64,000 nt of DNA from JAVBRU01 sp031547595. GTDB taxonomy: Bacteria; Bacillota; Clostridia; Christensenellales; Aristaeellaceae. Positions 35,159-43,600 of this stretch are shown here, piece after piece. The position numbers and the translations under genes were made by a program. The stretch spans positions 1 to 64,000 of the forward strand of contig JAVBRU010000085.1 of the NCBI GenBank assembly GCA_031547595.1, given 5' to 3'. The notes under the pieces were generated by a model, which saw only the letters and a program-made list of their open reading frames with translations, had not been told where the DNA came from and made no database searches. Numbering within the stretch: position 1 is the stretch's first letter; the number at the start of each line of letters is the position of its first letter.

Positions 35159-35896
35159 CTAACGTCCCTCCGTCGTCAGATGCCCGCCGATCTCTAAGTG
35201 CAGCACATCCTCGTGACGGCCCTGCAACGCAAAGGCATCACCGTCCAGGTTCAGCTGCAGCGCCATCTCCTGGCCGGGGCGCACCTCGGTGTTGTAGTGG
35301 ATGAGGGCGTGGCAAATACGCTTGTCCTTCATCACGTCAATGCCCAGCGCATCGCACAGCCAATCGGCATACTTGGTATTGTTCACATGGCCGTTGACGT
35401 CCAGATCGGTATACTGGGGCAGGCGGCTGAATGCCCGTTCTTCGCCCGCCACGCTGTCGAGGTTGCCGGGAAAGGGCAGGGGCAGCTCCAAATCGGAATT
35501 ATCGGGCATGAAGGGCAAAATCGCATCCGGCGGAGCCATCTTGCGGGTGGTGAAATCCATCACCAGCCACACGGTGCACGCCTTGCCAATCACCTCGCCC
35601 GCCTGGTTGCGGAAGATAAAATAGCGGGGGAAGAACCAGCGGCGGTTGGGCGCGGGGAAGGTCTCAATATCCACGGTGTCGCCCACCTTGGGGCACACAT
35701 CCATGTATATTTCGCTGCGGGACAGCACCCACACCAGATTTTTCTGAAGCAGCACATCGCGCCCGCAGCCCAGGAGGTACGAGTGGGTGCCCGCAGCTTC
35801 CTGCATGGTTTCCAGCATGGCGCTAAGCCGCCACAGGCCGGACATATCGCAGTGCGCGGTGCGGACGAGCTGTTGCTCCTTGTAGACCTTGATCAT
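35159..35896 (-). CDS. Acyl-ACP thioesterase
   Basis: A 245-residue tandem hot-dog protein of the FatA/FatB type. The N-terminal half contains MQEAAGTHSYLLG, the C-terminal half NGHVNNTKYADW with the catalytic Asn/His pair. It releases free fatty acids from acyl carrier protein. Last gene of a run with GNAT and an ABC importer, 6 bases from the GNAT gene. Confidence 0.88.
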   Translation of the reverse strand: MIKVYKEQQLVRTAHCDMSGLWRLSAMLETMQEAAGTHSYLLGCGRDVLLQKNLVWVLSRSEIYMDVCPKVGDTVDIETFPAPNRRWFFPRYFIFRNQAGEVIGKACTVWLVMDFTTRKMAPPDAILPFMPDNSDLELPLPFPGNLDSVAGEERAFSRLPQYTDLDVNGHVNNTKYADWLCDALGIDVMKDKRICHALIHYNTEVRPGQEMALQLNLDGDAFALQGRHEDVLHLEIGGHLTTEGR

Positions 35897-35902
35897 TCTT
35901 CG

Positions 35903-36457
35903 TTACTCCTGTTTGAGGTTCAGTGCCATCAGATATTCATCGGAATAGGTGCCATCGTCATACTTGAAGGTGTTGGGCCGCGTGCCATAATGCACAAAGC
36001 CCATTTTTTCGTACAATGGAACGGCGCGGAAGTTATCAGAAATAACCTCCAGCTCCATCTGTTCAAAGCCCATTTGCTTTGCGCAGGCGATCAGCTCGGT
36101 GATCAGCACTTCGCCAATGCCCAGCCGCCAGAACTTCTGGTATATCCCAATGCCCATGGTAGCGCGGTGCTTGCACTTGCGGTACCGCGAGGTGTCCATT
36201 CCGCAGTTGCCCGCCATTTCGCCATTCACAAAAGCATTGATCATAATCTGATCCGGCGCTTCCAATTGCTTGCCAAGAAACTCTTTTTCCTGCTCCAGGG
36301 TGAGGTACACCTCATCCGGATAGCGTAACATATACGGGGTTTCTCCGGCCAAATCGTCCAAATAATTGAGCATGGTCTGCGCATCGTCTGCGGTGGGGCT
36401 GCGAAGCAGGCATTCCCGGCCATCCTTCAATAGAAAAGTCTTTTCTTCAAACTTCAT
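35903..36457 (-). CDS. GNAT family N-acetyltransferase
   Basis: A 184-residue GNAT. The acetyl-CoA pyrophosphate loop is IGIYQKFWRLGIGEVLI; the VPLYEKMGF strand closes the fold, as in RimJ/RimL-like members. The acceptor is unknown. It lies 3 bases after the permease gene. Confidence 0.88.
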   Translation of the reverse strand: MKFEEKTFLLKDGRECLLRSPTADDAQTMLNYLDDLAGETPYMLRYPDEVYLTLEQEKEFLGKQLEAPDQIMINAFVNGEMAGNCGMDTSRYRKCKHRATMGIGIYQKFWRLGIGEVLITELIACAKQMGFEQMELEVISDNFRAVPLYEKMGFVHYGTRPNTFKYDDGTYSDEYLMALNLKQE

Positions 36458-36460
36458 ATT

Positions 36461-37330
36461 TTACCCCTTAATGCCGCCGCGTGCCACGCCGTTGACGATC
36501 TGCTTGCGGGCGAACAGGAACAGGAGGATGATGGGCAGCACCACGATGGTGGAGGCCGCCATGTACTGGTTGGGCACTGCGCCGTCCTCGCTGGTGAAGA
36601 TGTAAAGGCCGAGGGTCAGCGTGCGGTTGACCTTCGTTGTTGTCACCAGCATCGGCCACATAAAGGAGTTCCAGCTGGCGATGGCGTTAAGCAGCATAAT
36701 GGTGACCAGCGAGGGCTTCGCGATGGGCACCATCACCTTCCACAGGTAATGCCAATTGCTGCTGCCATCCACTCTGGCCGACCAATACAAGCTGTCGGGC
36801 AGCGAATCGAAGAAGTTACGCAGGATATATGTGTAGAATATGCTGGACATAAAGGGAATGATCATGGACGCCTTGCTGTCCATCATGCCCAGCTTGGCGA
36901 TGGTGGTATAGTTGGTGATGATCAGCATTTCAAAGGGGATCATCATCAGCGACAGCAGCAACGAGAACACCAGCGTGCGGCCGGGGAAACGCAGGCGCGA
37001 GAACGCGAATGCGCCAAAGATGGTGGTCAGCCCCGTCACCACCACGCAGCTGATGGTGATAATAATGGAGTTGACAAAGTACTTTTCAAAGGGCGCAGTG
37101 CTGAACGCATCGGTAAAGTTGGAAAACTGGAAGGTGCTGGGGATCCAGCTGGGCGGGAACAGCACGGCCTCGGCCTTGGTTTTGAACGCCGTAAGGAACA
37201 TCCAGTAGAACGGGAAGATCATGATCAGCCCACCCAAGGTGAGCAGCGCGTATTGCAGCACCTTGATCACCATGGGCAGCACCTGATCCTTCAGCGGAGA
37301 AGCCTTGATAGCACGTGATGAATTGCTCAT
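36461..37330 (-). CDS. Carbohydrate ABC transporter permease (MalG family)
   Basis: A 289-residue permease with six hydrophobic helices and the conserved EAA loop in DGSSNWHYLWKVMVPIAKPS. Partner of the MalF-type permease upstream. The ATG at 37330 is used; 24 upstream codons have no ribosome binding site. Confidence 0.9.
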   Translation of the reverse strand: MSNSSRAIKASPLKDQVLPMVIKVLQYALLTLGGLIMIFPFYWMFLTAFKTKAEAVLFPPSWIPSTFQFSNFTDAFSTAPFEKYFVNSIIITISCVVVTGLTTIFGAFAFSRLRFPGRTLVFSLLLSLMMIPFEMLIITNYTTIAKLGMMDSKASMIIPFMSSIFYTYILRNFFDSLPDSLYWSARVDGSSNWHYLWKVMVPIAKPSLVTIMLLNAIASWNSFMWPMLVTTTKVNRTLTLGLYIFTSEDGAVPNQYMAASTIVVLPIILLFLFARKQIVNGVARGGIKG

Positions 37331-37349
37331 ATTCTTATGCACCCCCCGC

Positions 37350-38588
37350 TTAATGGTATTGCCACTTGCGCTGGATAAACAGCTGCAACATGGTGAATAC
37401 AAACAGGATCAGGAACAGCACAATCGACGCCGCGGCTGCGCGCCCCATATCGATGGTACCGCCCGCGTTAAAGGCGTAGTTGTAGATGTAGTACACCACG
37501 GTGTACAGGTTTTGCGATACGCCGGGGTTGCCGTTAAACAGCGGGAACAGCTCGTTAAACACCTTGGCGCAGGAAATGGAGTTGATGATCAGCACCAGCG
37601 AGATCGTGGGCGCAAGCAGCGGCACCGTGATACGGAAGAAAATGCGCCGGGGCTTCGCGCCGTCCACCTTGGCGGCAGTGTAATAGATTTCGTCGATGTT
37701 TTGTAAGCCCGACAGCAGCAGGATGATCGTGAAGGGCATGATATTCCACGTTCCGTAGATAATCAGCGCCCAGATGTTATACTGCGAGTTGGTCAGCCAC
37801 TTGATGGGGCTGACGCCAAAGAAGCTGAGCGCATAGTTGATCAGGCCGTAATCCGCCTGGAACATGAACTTCCATGCAAGGCCGGTGGCCGTGGCGGCAG
37901 TGACCATGGGCAGGAAATACGCCGTCTGGAACAGCGCCGAGAATTTGAGCTTGCGATTGAGCAGGTTTGCCACCGCCAGCGACAGGCAGGTGGAGATGGG
38001 CACCACAAACAGCACGTATTGGCCGGTGCTCAGCAGCGCTTTGGTGAAGCGGCTGTCGTTTAACACCTTGTCGAAGTTGGCAAAGCCCCAGGAGGAAAAG
38101 GTGTCTGTGAGGTACTTATACTTCTCTTTAAAAGACAGCAGCACCACATTGAACAGCGGGAAGATGGTGAACATCAAAAGGCCTGCCAGGAAGGGCAAGA
38201 GGTAATCCAGGGCCTCCAGATAGCCGATCACCGTGTATTTGCGCGACACATCCTTGCGCTTGGCCACATGCGACAGGTAAACCGTGAGCACCCCCAGCAG
38301 CAGCCCCACAATCAGCAGCGCCAAGTACATATCCTGCGCCGTATACAGGATTTTGTTCGCGAGGGTATGGTTTTTGAAATTGCGCGCCAGCGTCTGGGTG
38401 TGGGCATAGTCGGTGGCCTGCTGAAAGGTCTTTTCCGGCGTGCTCATCAGCGTGCTCAGCCCATACACCCCAAGGCCTAGCAGCAGCACCGTCAGGATGG
38501 CAAACACCACCATGTGGATATACAGCCGGGTATAGCTGGCTTTGCGCAAGCGCCGCGGCAGCTTTCGCGGACGTGAAATAGCTGTCAT
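37350..38588 (-). CDS. Carbohydrate ABC transporter permease (MalF family) with N-terminal extension
   Basis: A 412-residue permease, about 100 residues longer than simple MalF-type proteins of this class. An extra pair of hydrophobic helices (about 25-50 and 88-108) flanks a polar stretch before the usual six-helix core starts near residue 130. The EAA loop is DGAKPRRIFFRITVPLLAP. It overlaps the ATPase gene by 4 bases. Confidence 0.88.
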   Translation of the reverse strand: MTAISRPRKLPRRLRKASYTRLYIHMVVFAILTVLLLGLGVYGLSTLMSTPEKTFQQATDYAHTQTLARNFKNHTLANKILYTAQDMYLALLIVGLLLGVLTVYLSHVAKRKDVSRKYTVIGYLEALDYLLPFLAGLLMFTIFPLFNVVLLSFKEKYKYLTDTFSSWGFANFDKVLNDSRFTKALLSTGQYVLFVVPISTCLSLAVANLLNRKLKFSALFQTAYFLPMVTAATATGLAWKFMFQADYGLINYALSFFGVSPIKWLTNSQYNIWALIIYGTWNIMPFTIILLLSGLQNIDEIYYTAAKVDGAKPRRIFFRITVPLLAPTISLVLIINSISCAKVFNELFPLFNGNPGVSQNLYTVVYYIYNYAFNAGGTIDMGRAAAASIVLFLILFVFTMLQLFIQRKWQYH

Positions 38589-39652
38589 TGATAGCGTTCC
38601 CCCGTTTCACTGTCAAACACAAAAACGCCGCGCTCGCGAAGGCCAATGGGCAAAACCTGGCCCTGCTGCACATGCGCGTCGGTGGACAGATAGGCACGGA
38701 ATTCGGTATTGCCCACCTTCAGGTAGGACAGCTCTTCCTTGCCCATGGTATACACATGCGCTACTTCGCAGTTCATCACGGCGCTTGCCTGATCCTCGGC
38801 AATATAGGCGCTCTCGCAGCGGATGGCGAGCGTCACGGCCTTGCCCTCCGGCACGGCCTTGAACAGCGGATGGGCGATCTTGGCGCTGCCATCGCTTAGC
38901 GTCATCACACCGCCGCGCACGGTGCCGTCCAGGTGGTTGATGGGCGGATTACCCAAAAAATCTGCCACGAAACGGTTGGCAGGCTGATCATATAGCGTCT
39001 GGGGCTGGTCATACTGCTGGTACACGCCCAGCTTCATCAGCACGATATGGTCGGAAATGGACATCGCCTCTTCCTGATCGTGGGTGACAAAGATGGTGGT
39101 AATGCCGGTGGACAGCTGGATGCGGCGGATTTCCTCGCGCATTTCAAGGCGCAGGCGCGCGTCGAGGTTAGACAGCGGCTCGTCCAACAGCAGCAGGCGC
39201 GGCTCCTTCACCAGCGCACGCGCAATGGCCACGCGCTGCTGTTGGCCGCCGGAGAGTTCTTTGGGGCGGCGGTTCAAAAGTTCATCCACATGCACGAGTT
39301 TCGCCATGTTCATGGCGCGCTCCAGGCGCTCGGGCTTGGGGATGCGCTGGATTTCCAGCGGGAAGCAAATATTCTGCAGCACCGTCATATGCGGATACAG
39401 CGCGTAGTTCTGGAATACCAGGCCAATGCCACGGCGCTCCGGCGGCAGCAGCGTCACATCCTCATCGTCAAAATAGATGTGGCCGGATGTTACCGGAATA
39501 ATGCCCGCCAGCATGTTCAGGATGGTGGATTTGCCGCAGCCGGAAGGCCCCAGCAGCGAGATCAGCTCGCCATCGGCCAGTGTGGCGGAAAAATCGTCCA
39601 CCGCTGTGGTGCTGCCAAACTTTTTTGTTAAATGATCCAGATGTACGCGCAT
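38585..39652 (-). CDS. Carbohydrate ABC transporter ATP-binding protein (MsmX/UgpC type)
   Basis: A 355-residue ATPase with Walker A GPSGCGKST, signature LSGGQQQR, Walker B LLLDEP and switch VTHD, followed by the MOI-type regulatory domain (about 235-355) of sugar importers. It is the first gene of the operon. No sugar-binding protein gene accompanies it in the window. Confidence 0.92.
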   Translation of the reverse strand: MRVHLDHLTKKFGSTTAVDDFSATLADGELISLLGPSGCGKSTILNMLAGIIPVTSGHIYFDDEDVTLLPPERRGIGLVFQNYALYPHMTVLQNICFPLEIQRIPKPERLERAMNMAKLVHVDELLNRRPKELSGGQQQRVAIARALVKEPRLLLLDEPLSNLDARLRLEMREEIRRIQLSTGITTIFVTHDQEEAMSISDHIVLMKLGVYQQYDQPQTLYDQPANRFVADFLGNPPINHLDGTVRGGVMTLSDGSAKIAHPLFKAVPEGKAVTLAIRCESAYIAEDQASAVMNCEVAHVYTMGKEELSYLKVGNTEFRAYLSTDAHVQQGQVLPIGLRERGVFVFDSETGERYQ

Positions 39653-39693
39653 AGCGAATTCCCTCTTTCGATATGTTGGACATATTACATTTC

Positions 39694-39722
39694 ATTATAG
39701 CGTGTTTTTATAGGATTAGCAA
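39694..39722 (-). promoter_or_regulatory. Promoter of the sugar ABC operon
   Basis: TTGCTA (39717-39722), 17 bases, TATAAT (39694-39699) on the minus strand. Confidence 0.7.
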
Positions 39723-39756
39723 TCCAAAAGCAGAAAATTCGCGTTTTTTCTTAGAA

Positions 39757-39785
39757 TTGACACTCTTTTCAATCTATGCTATGAT
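39757..39785 (+). promoter_or_regulatory. Promoter of the CapA-like gene
   Basis: TTGACA (39757-39762), 17 bases, TATGAT (39780-39785). Divergent from the ABC promoter, 35 bp apart. Confidence 0.75.
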
Positions 39786-39806
39786 GCCAACAGTGAGGTG
39801 AACGAT

Positions 39807-40868
39807 ATGAAGCACTTGAAATGGCTGGTGTGCGTACTGTTGCTGATTACAGCCTGCGCCAGCGCAGAAACACAGGTTATTACAGTCACTTGCGGCGGAG
39901 ACACGATGCTGGGCTGCAACGAAAAGGTGCGCCCCAATGATTATTCCTTCGATAATTATATTGACCAATATGGCTATGCCTATCCGCTTTCGCAGCTGCA
40001 ATCGCTGTTTGCCAACGATGATGTGACGCTGGTCAACCTCGAAGTGGTGCTGTATGAGGACACGAAGGCCAAATATTCCACCAGCCGCCTGGTGTTTCGC
40101 GGTGCGCCGGAATATACGGAAATCCTCAAACAGGGCAGTGTGGAAGTGGTCAACCTGGCCAACAACCACACCGACGATTACGAGCGCGCGGGCTATGACA
40201 GCACCATCAAGGCTCTGGACGAAGCGGGCATTGGCTATTGCGGCTCCACATCGTATGGCAATTACGTGTATGTGTACGAAAAAGACGGCATCAAGGTCGG
40301 CTTTGTGGGTGTCATTCCCATGTACTACAAAGACAATCAAAAAAAGGTGGAGGATTGCTTCAAGCAGCTGCGCGACGCGGGCTGCCAGGTGATCATCGCC
40401 TCCCTGCACTGTGGTACAGAATATTCCCCCCTGCACGGCGATATGCACGACCGATACCGCAAGCTGATGGCGGCGCAGGGCGCAAATATCGTGATTGGCA
40501 CCCATCCCCATGTGCCGCAGGGCATTATAGTGTCAAACGGTGTCACCCAGATTTACAGCCTGGGCAACCTCACCTTTGGCGGCAATACGGGCGTTGACGA
40601 AGTGATGTCCTGCATCCAGGGCACAGTCGCCCAGTTTGCCTTGCACTTCGAGGATGGCGTATATGTAGGCCACCAGCTCACCCTCTACCCCATTCACCAA
40701 AGCGGCACCTCCCCCAATAACAACTATCAGCCGGTGCTGGTGGGCGGCGATGATGCACTGAAGGTGATGCGCATGATCCAGAAGGATACCACCACCATGA
40801 AGCTGAACCCCTATGTGGAGGGCGAGGGCGCGGTGCAGGATTTTGTGCCATGGCCGAGCAAGAAATAA
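39807..40868 (+). CDS. CapA/PgsA-like metallophosphatase-fold lipoprotein
   Basis: A 353-residue protein of the PGA_cap family. The signal peptide ends in the lipobox ITA-Cys17. Metal-binding motifs are GGDTMLG, VNLEVV, NLANNHTDD, SLHCGTEY and GTHPHVPQG. Related proteins help make or anchor poly-gamma-glutamate; no capBC genes are nearby, so a different surface role is possible. The ATG at 39807 is preferred over a GTG three codons earlier because of its spacing from AGGTG. Confidence 0.88.
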   Translation: MKHLKWLVCVLLLITACASAETQVITVTCGGDTMLGCNEKVRPNDYSFDNYIDQYGYAYPLSQLQSLFANDDVTLVNLEVVLYEDTKAKYSTSRLVFRGAPEYTEILKQGSVEVVNLANNHTDDYERAGYDSTIKALDEAGIGYCGSTSYGNYVYVYEKDGIKVGFVGVIPMYYKDNQKKVEDCFKQLRDAGCQVIIASLHCGTEYSPLHGDMHDRYRKLMAAQGANIVIGTHPHVPQGIIVSNGVTQIYSLGNLTFGGNTGVDEVMSCIQGTVAQFALHFEDGVYVGHQLTLYPIHQSGTSPNNNYQPVLVGGDDALKVMRMIQKDTTTMKLNPYVEGEGAVQDFVPWPSKK

Positions 40869-40884
40869 ACAGATTGACAGCAAT

Positions 40885-40915
40885 ATGCCGGAGGCACACG
40901 CCCCCGGCATTTTTC
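40885..40915 (+). terminator. Terminator after the CapA-like gene
   Basis: ATGCCGGAGGC pairs with GCCCCCGGCAT, followed by TTTTCT. It lies between convergent genes. Confidence 0.88.
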
Positions 40916-40919
40916 TATA

Positions 40920-41144
40920 TTAATATACAATTCTGCGGATGGGGCAATGGGGGAATGTTGTAATGTCCTGCACGCGGGCCACAGGATAGGTCTTGAGGGC
41001 ATATTGCTCTTGATACAGATATTCATACAGCTGGATTTGACTGCTGGTGACGCTGCACAGCACACCAGAGGTGCCGGTGCCGTCCGCCAGCGAAACGCCT
41101 ACCGGCTGGCCGATCATATTGTTCACGTTAAAGGGTATTGCCAT
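40920..41144 (-). CDS. Small conserved-looking protein, possible Sm/SH3-like barrel
   Basis: A 74-residue protein starting at the ATG after GAGGAGG; a longer frame upstream lacks this. The run GQPVGVSLADGTGTSGVLC and following strands have the alternating pattern of a small beta-barrel (Sm or SH3-like). No signal peptide. I do not recognise the family. It is transcribed alone. Confidence 0.6.
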   Translation of the reverse strand: MAIPFNVNNMIGQPVGVSLADGTGTSGVLCSVTSSQIQLYEYLYQEQYALKTYPVARVQDITTFPHCPIRRIVY

Positions 41145-41211
41145 GGATGTTTCCTCCTCTTCACCGGGGATAATCCATTGTATGCATTGCAAAAGGGTGA
41201 AGTGATACATA

Positions 41212-41248
41212 ATAATAAACGCCCCCGCAGGCAAATCTGCGAGGGCGC
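41212..41248 (-). terminator. Terminator of the large exported-protein gene
   Basis: On the minus strand CGCCCTCGCAG pairs with CTGCGGGGGCG, followed by TTTATTATTA. Confidence 0.85.
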
Positions 41249-41261
41249 GGAAAACCGGAAA

Positions 41262-42545
41262 TTATTGGGCCATCATAGCGTTCAGCAGCACAGATACTTC
41301 TTCGGGCATGATCTGCGACATTTTGACCAGCAGATTCATAAGGCCAAGGCTTTGAATGTCTACCGACAGGGCTTCTTCGTCCTCGGCGGTGGTTTCGGCC
41401 GCATTGATCACAGCCTTGCCTTCTGAGGGCAGCACATCGAATGTAGGGGTTTCATTGGGGCAATAGGCCAGTTCAATGCTCATCAGCTCTTCGTCCATGG
41501 TATTGTAGTACAGCCCAATGTAGGCGCGGAAGCAATCATACTCGGTATCTTCGTAGCCGCCGGCCACAAAGCCAAAGTATTCGCCGGATACAAACATGTT
41601 GCAATCCAACCAGTCAACGCCGTCATTGGCATAGCTCCACAGCTCCAGGAAGATGCCATCGCTGCCGCCAGCAATGTTGTCCACGGCGGTGTCCACATCG
41701 GTGAATTCGCTCAGCGGCAAGAACAGCAGCGATGCGCCGGTTTCCACTTCGTTCTGGGTCTGCTCCAATACGAGGAGGATGTCTTCCGCTTCAATGGAAA
41801 GCTCAGCTTTCAGGTAGGAAGCGCCGGTGGTGGTGTTCACCATCATGTTGACCGGCCAGCCTTCTTCTGGCATCAGCTCGTTCACCGGCTCCATCGCGTC
41901 CATGTTCTCTTCGGGATCAATGCCCACCATGGCCATGAGGTCGGGGTTCTGCTGCAGCAGCTGCGCAAGATCGGCAAAGAAGGGAGCCATCATGTCTTTG
42001 GTGATGAAAGACTGCGCTTGCATATCATAATGCTCTTCATATAGGGTGATATCGCAGGGGGCGAGGCCGGTGGTCAGCGCCTGATTGAGCGCTTCCGCCT
42101 GCACCATCAGCTGCTGCTGGAACAAAGCGACATACTGCATGCCAAAGTTGATCAATGCAGTCATTTGCTCCTCTTCGATGCCGCTTTCGCCCATCACTGC
42201 GTTCAGTGCTTCGGCGGGCACAGACAGCACGTAGCTGGGGATCAGGTCTGTCAGCAGGTTAACACCCTGCTCATTCTGGGCGGCCTGCAGGGTGATGATA
42301 GGCTCATCCTTCAGTGTCAGCTCGCAGTGCATCACGCCTTCATCATTCATGCCGGCCACAAAGCCCATGTTGTTGATCACAGCAAACAGCGCATTGGCGA
42401 GGTCGCCTTCAGGCAATTCCATCAGGGGGGCAGCCTGTTCCTGATTGACGCTGAACCAGCCGTAAACAATGCCATCTTGTGCCAGTGCTGCAGTGCTGCC
42501 CAGTGCCAGCATCAGCACCAGGGCGAGACAGAGAATCTTTTTCAT
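41262..42545 (-). CDS. Exported acidic protein of unknown function
   Basis: A 427-residue protein with signal peptide MKKILCLALVLMLALG...ALA. The mature part is very acidic and rich in Met, Leu and Asn, with mixed helix and strand and no recognised motif. Only a few cysteines are present, so disulfide cross-links are not a major feature. The ATG follows AAAGGAGG. Its own terminator shows it is monocistronic. Composition resembles other secreted unknowns of Clostridia. Confidence 0.7.
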   Translation of the reverse strand: MKKILCLALVLMLALGSTAALAQDGIVYGWFSVNQEQAAPLMELPEGDLANALFAVINNMGFVAGMNDEGVMHCELTLKDEPIITLQAAQNEQGVNLLTDLIPSYVLSVPAEALNAVMGESGIEEEQMTALINFGMQYVALFQQQLMVQAEALNQALTTGLAPCDITLYEEHYDMQAQSFITKDMMAPFFADLAQLLQQNPDLMAMVGIDPEENMDAMEPVNELMPEEGWPVNMMVNTTTGASYLKAELSIEAEDILLVLEQTQNEVETGASLLFLPLSEFTDVDTAVDNIAGGSDGIFLELWSYANDGVDWLDCNMFVSGEYFGFVAGGYEDTEYDCFRAYIGLYYNTMDEELMSIELAYCPNETPTFDVLPSEGKAVINAAETTAEDEEALSVDIQSLGLMNLLVKMSQIMPEEVSVLLNAMMAQ

Positions 42546-42627
42546 TGTGTAGGGTCCTCCTTTTGTGTTTCAAATGGAAATACAAACATAGTATACCATA
42601 TATGTGGCATAAAATGCACCTGTTAAT

Positions 42628-42999
42628 TTATCCCGCACTTTCAATCATAATTTCCACATCCGGCAGAAGGTATTGCAGCCTGGCCGCAATACCGGAGCGG
42701 TCGGAGCCCAGGATCACCTGGGCGGCGGCATGCTCCTTTGCGTAGGCGCAAATCGCGCCGGGCACATCGGCATCGTACACGATGTTCATCTGTGCGTCAG
42801 ACGCATGCGCCAGGGAAAACAGGTAGTTCAACGCTTCCATCGTATCCGGCGTACCCAGCAGCGCCTTCTTGCCCGGCGACACATGCAGTACATGCAGGGG
42901 CATGTTCCATTCTGTGGCGCTGCGCTGCCCTTTATCAATCAGGCGTCCGCATTCCTTTTGCACCGTGACACAGACCAGAACGCAGGGGGAATTGCTCAT
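42628..42999 (-). CDS. Universal stress protein domain (KdpD-like)
   Basis: A 123-residue alpha/beta protein, ATG after AAGGAG. VLVCVTVQKECGRLIDKG opens it as in the Usp domain of KdpD, and AAAQVILGSDRSG is the family's nucleotide-binding segment. No kinase domain follows, so it is a free Usp-like protein. It lies 20 bases after a small membrane protein gene. Confidence 0.75.
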   Translation of the reverse strand: MSNSPCVLVCVTVQKECGRLIDKGQRSATEWNMPLHVLHVSPGKKALLGTPDTMEALNYLFSLAHASDAQMNIVYDADVPGAICAYAKEHAAAQVILGSDRSGIAARLQYLLPDVEIMIESAG

Positions 43000-43019
43000 G
43001 TTGCTCCTTTTAAGACCTG

Positions 43020-43484
43020 TTAATTGATAGACCACGCCGCTACGGCTTTGTCGTGGGCGCTGACGGTCAGCACATCGCCCGGTTGCCAGGCGGGGCGCTG
43101 GATGTATGCGTCAAAATAAAACAGGCGGTCGTCCTCGGGCGCGTCCTTATCGCCCACGTTGATCATCATGGGGTAATACAATACGCCATCGCGCCACACC
43201 GGCTGTTCTTCCATTTCCTTGAACTTTCCTGTAGATTCGCGCTTGCGGCCATACAGCGCTTCGTCCAGATGCCGCCCATAGCAAATGACCGGGGACAGCA
43301 GCATGCCATACGCAAAAATGCAAAACGCGCCCAGCAAAACAGTCAGCCCCATGGTGAGCAGCTTGATGCGCACGATAAAGGACACCACAACGCCAATCAG
43401 CAAAATGACTGCCGGTATGCCCAGCCAAATCAGGCGGCGTCGCAGCTGGGCGCGGTTGTCGGCCAGGTTTTCGGGGGTGTACAA
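43020..43484 (-). CDS. Small membrane protein, TTG start
   Basis: A 154-residue protein. No ATG precedes its hydrophobic region; the best start is TTG at 43484, seven bases after AAGGA. Two transmembrane segments (about 17-40 and 43-62) are followed by a polar domain with a FYFDAYIQRPAWQPGD strand. Family not recognised. The longer open frame upstream runs into spoIVA and is not coding. Confidence 0.6.
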   Translation of the reverse strand: MYTPENLADNRAQLRRRLIWLGIPAVILLIGVVVSFIVRIKLLTMGLTVLLGAFCIFAYGMLLSPVICYGRHLDEALYGRKRESTGKFKEMEEQPVWRDGVLYYPMMINVGDKDAPEDDRLFYFDAYIQRPAWQPGDVLTVSAHDKAVAAWSIN

Positions 43485-43600
43485 GACGGTTTCCTTCTTT
43501 CCTAACAGGATTACACCGTTATCATACCGTATTTTTGCCGCCTTGTACAGCCCCAAACACCCGACGAATATGGCGATATTGTGACAATATTTAGAGATTG

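Noticed and set aside
39807..40868. Part of a poly-gamma-glutamate capsule operon
   Set aside because: No capB, capC or pgdS-like genes lie nearby; only the CapA-like fold is supported.
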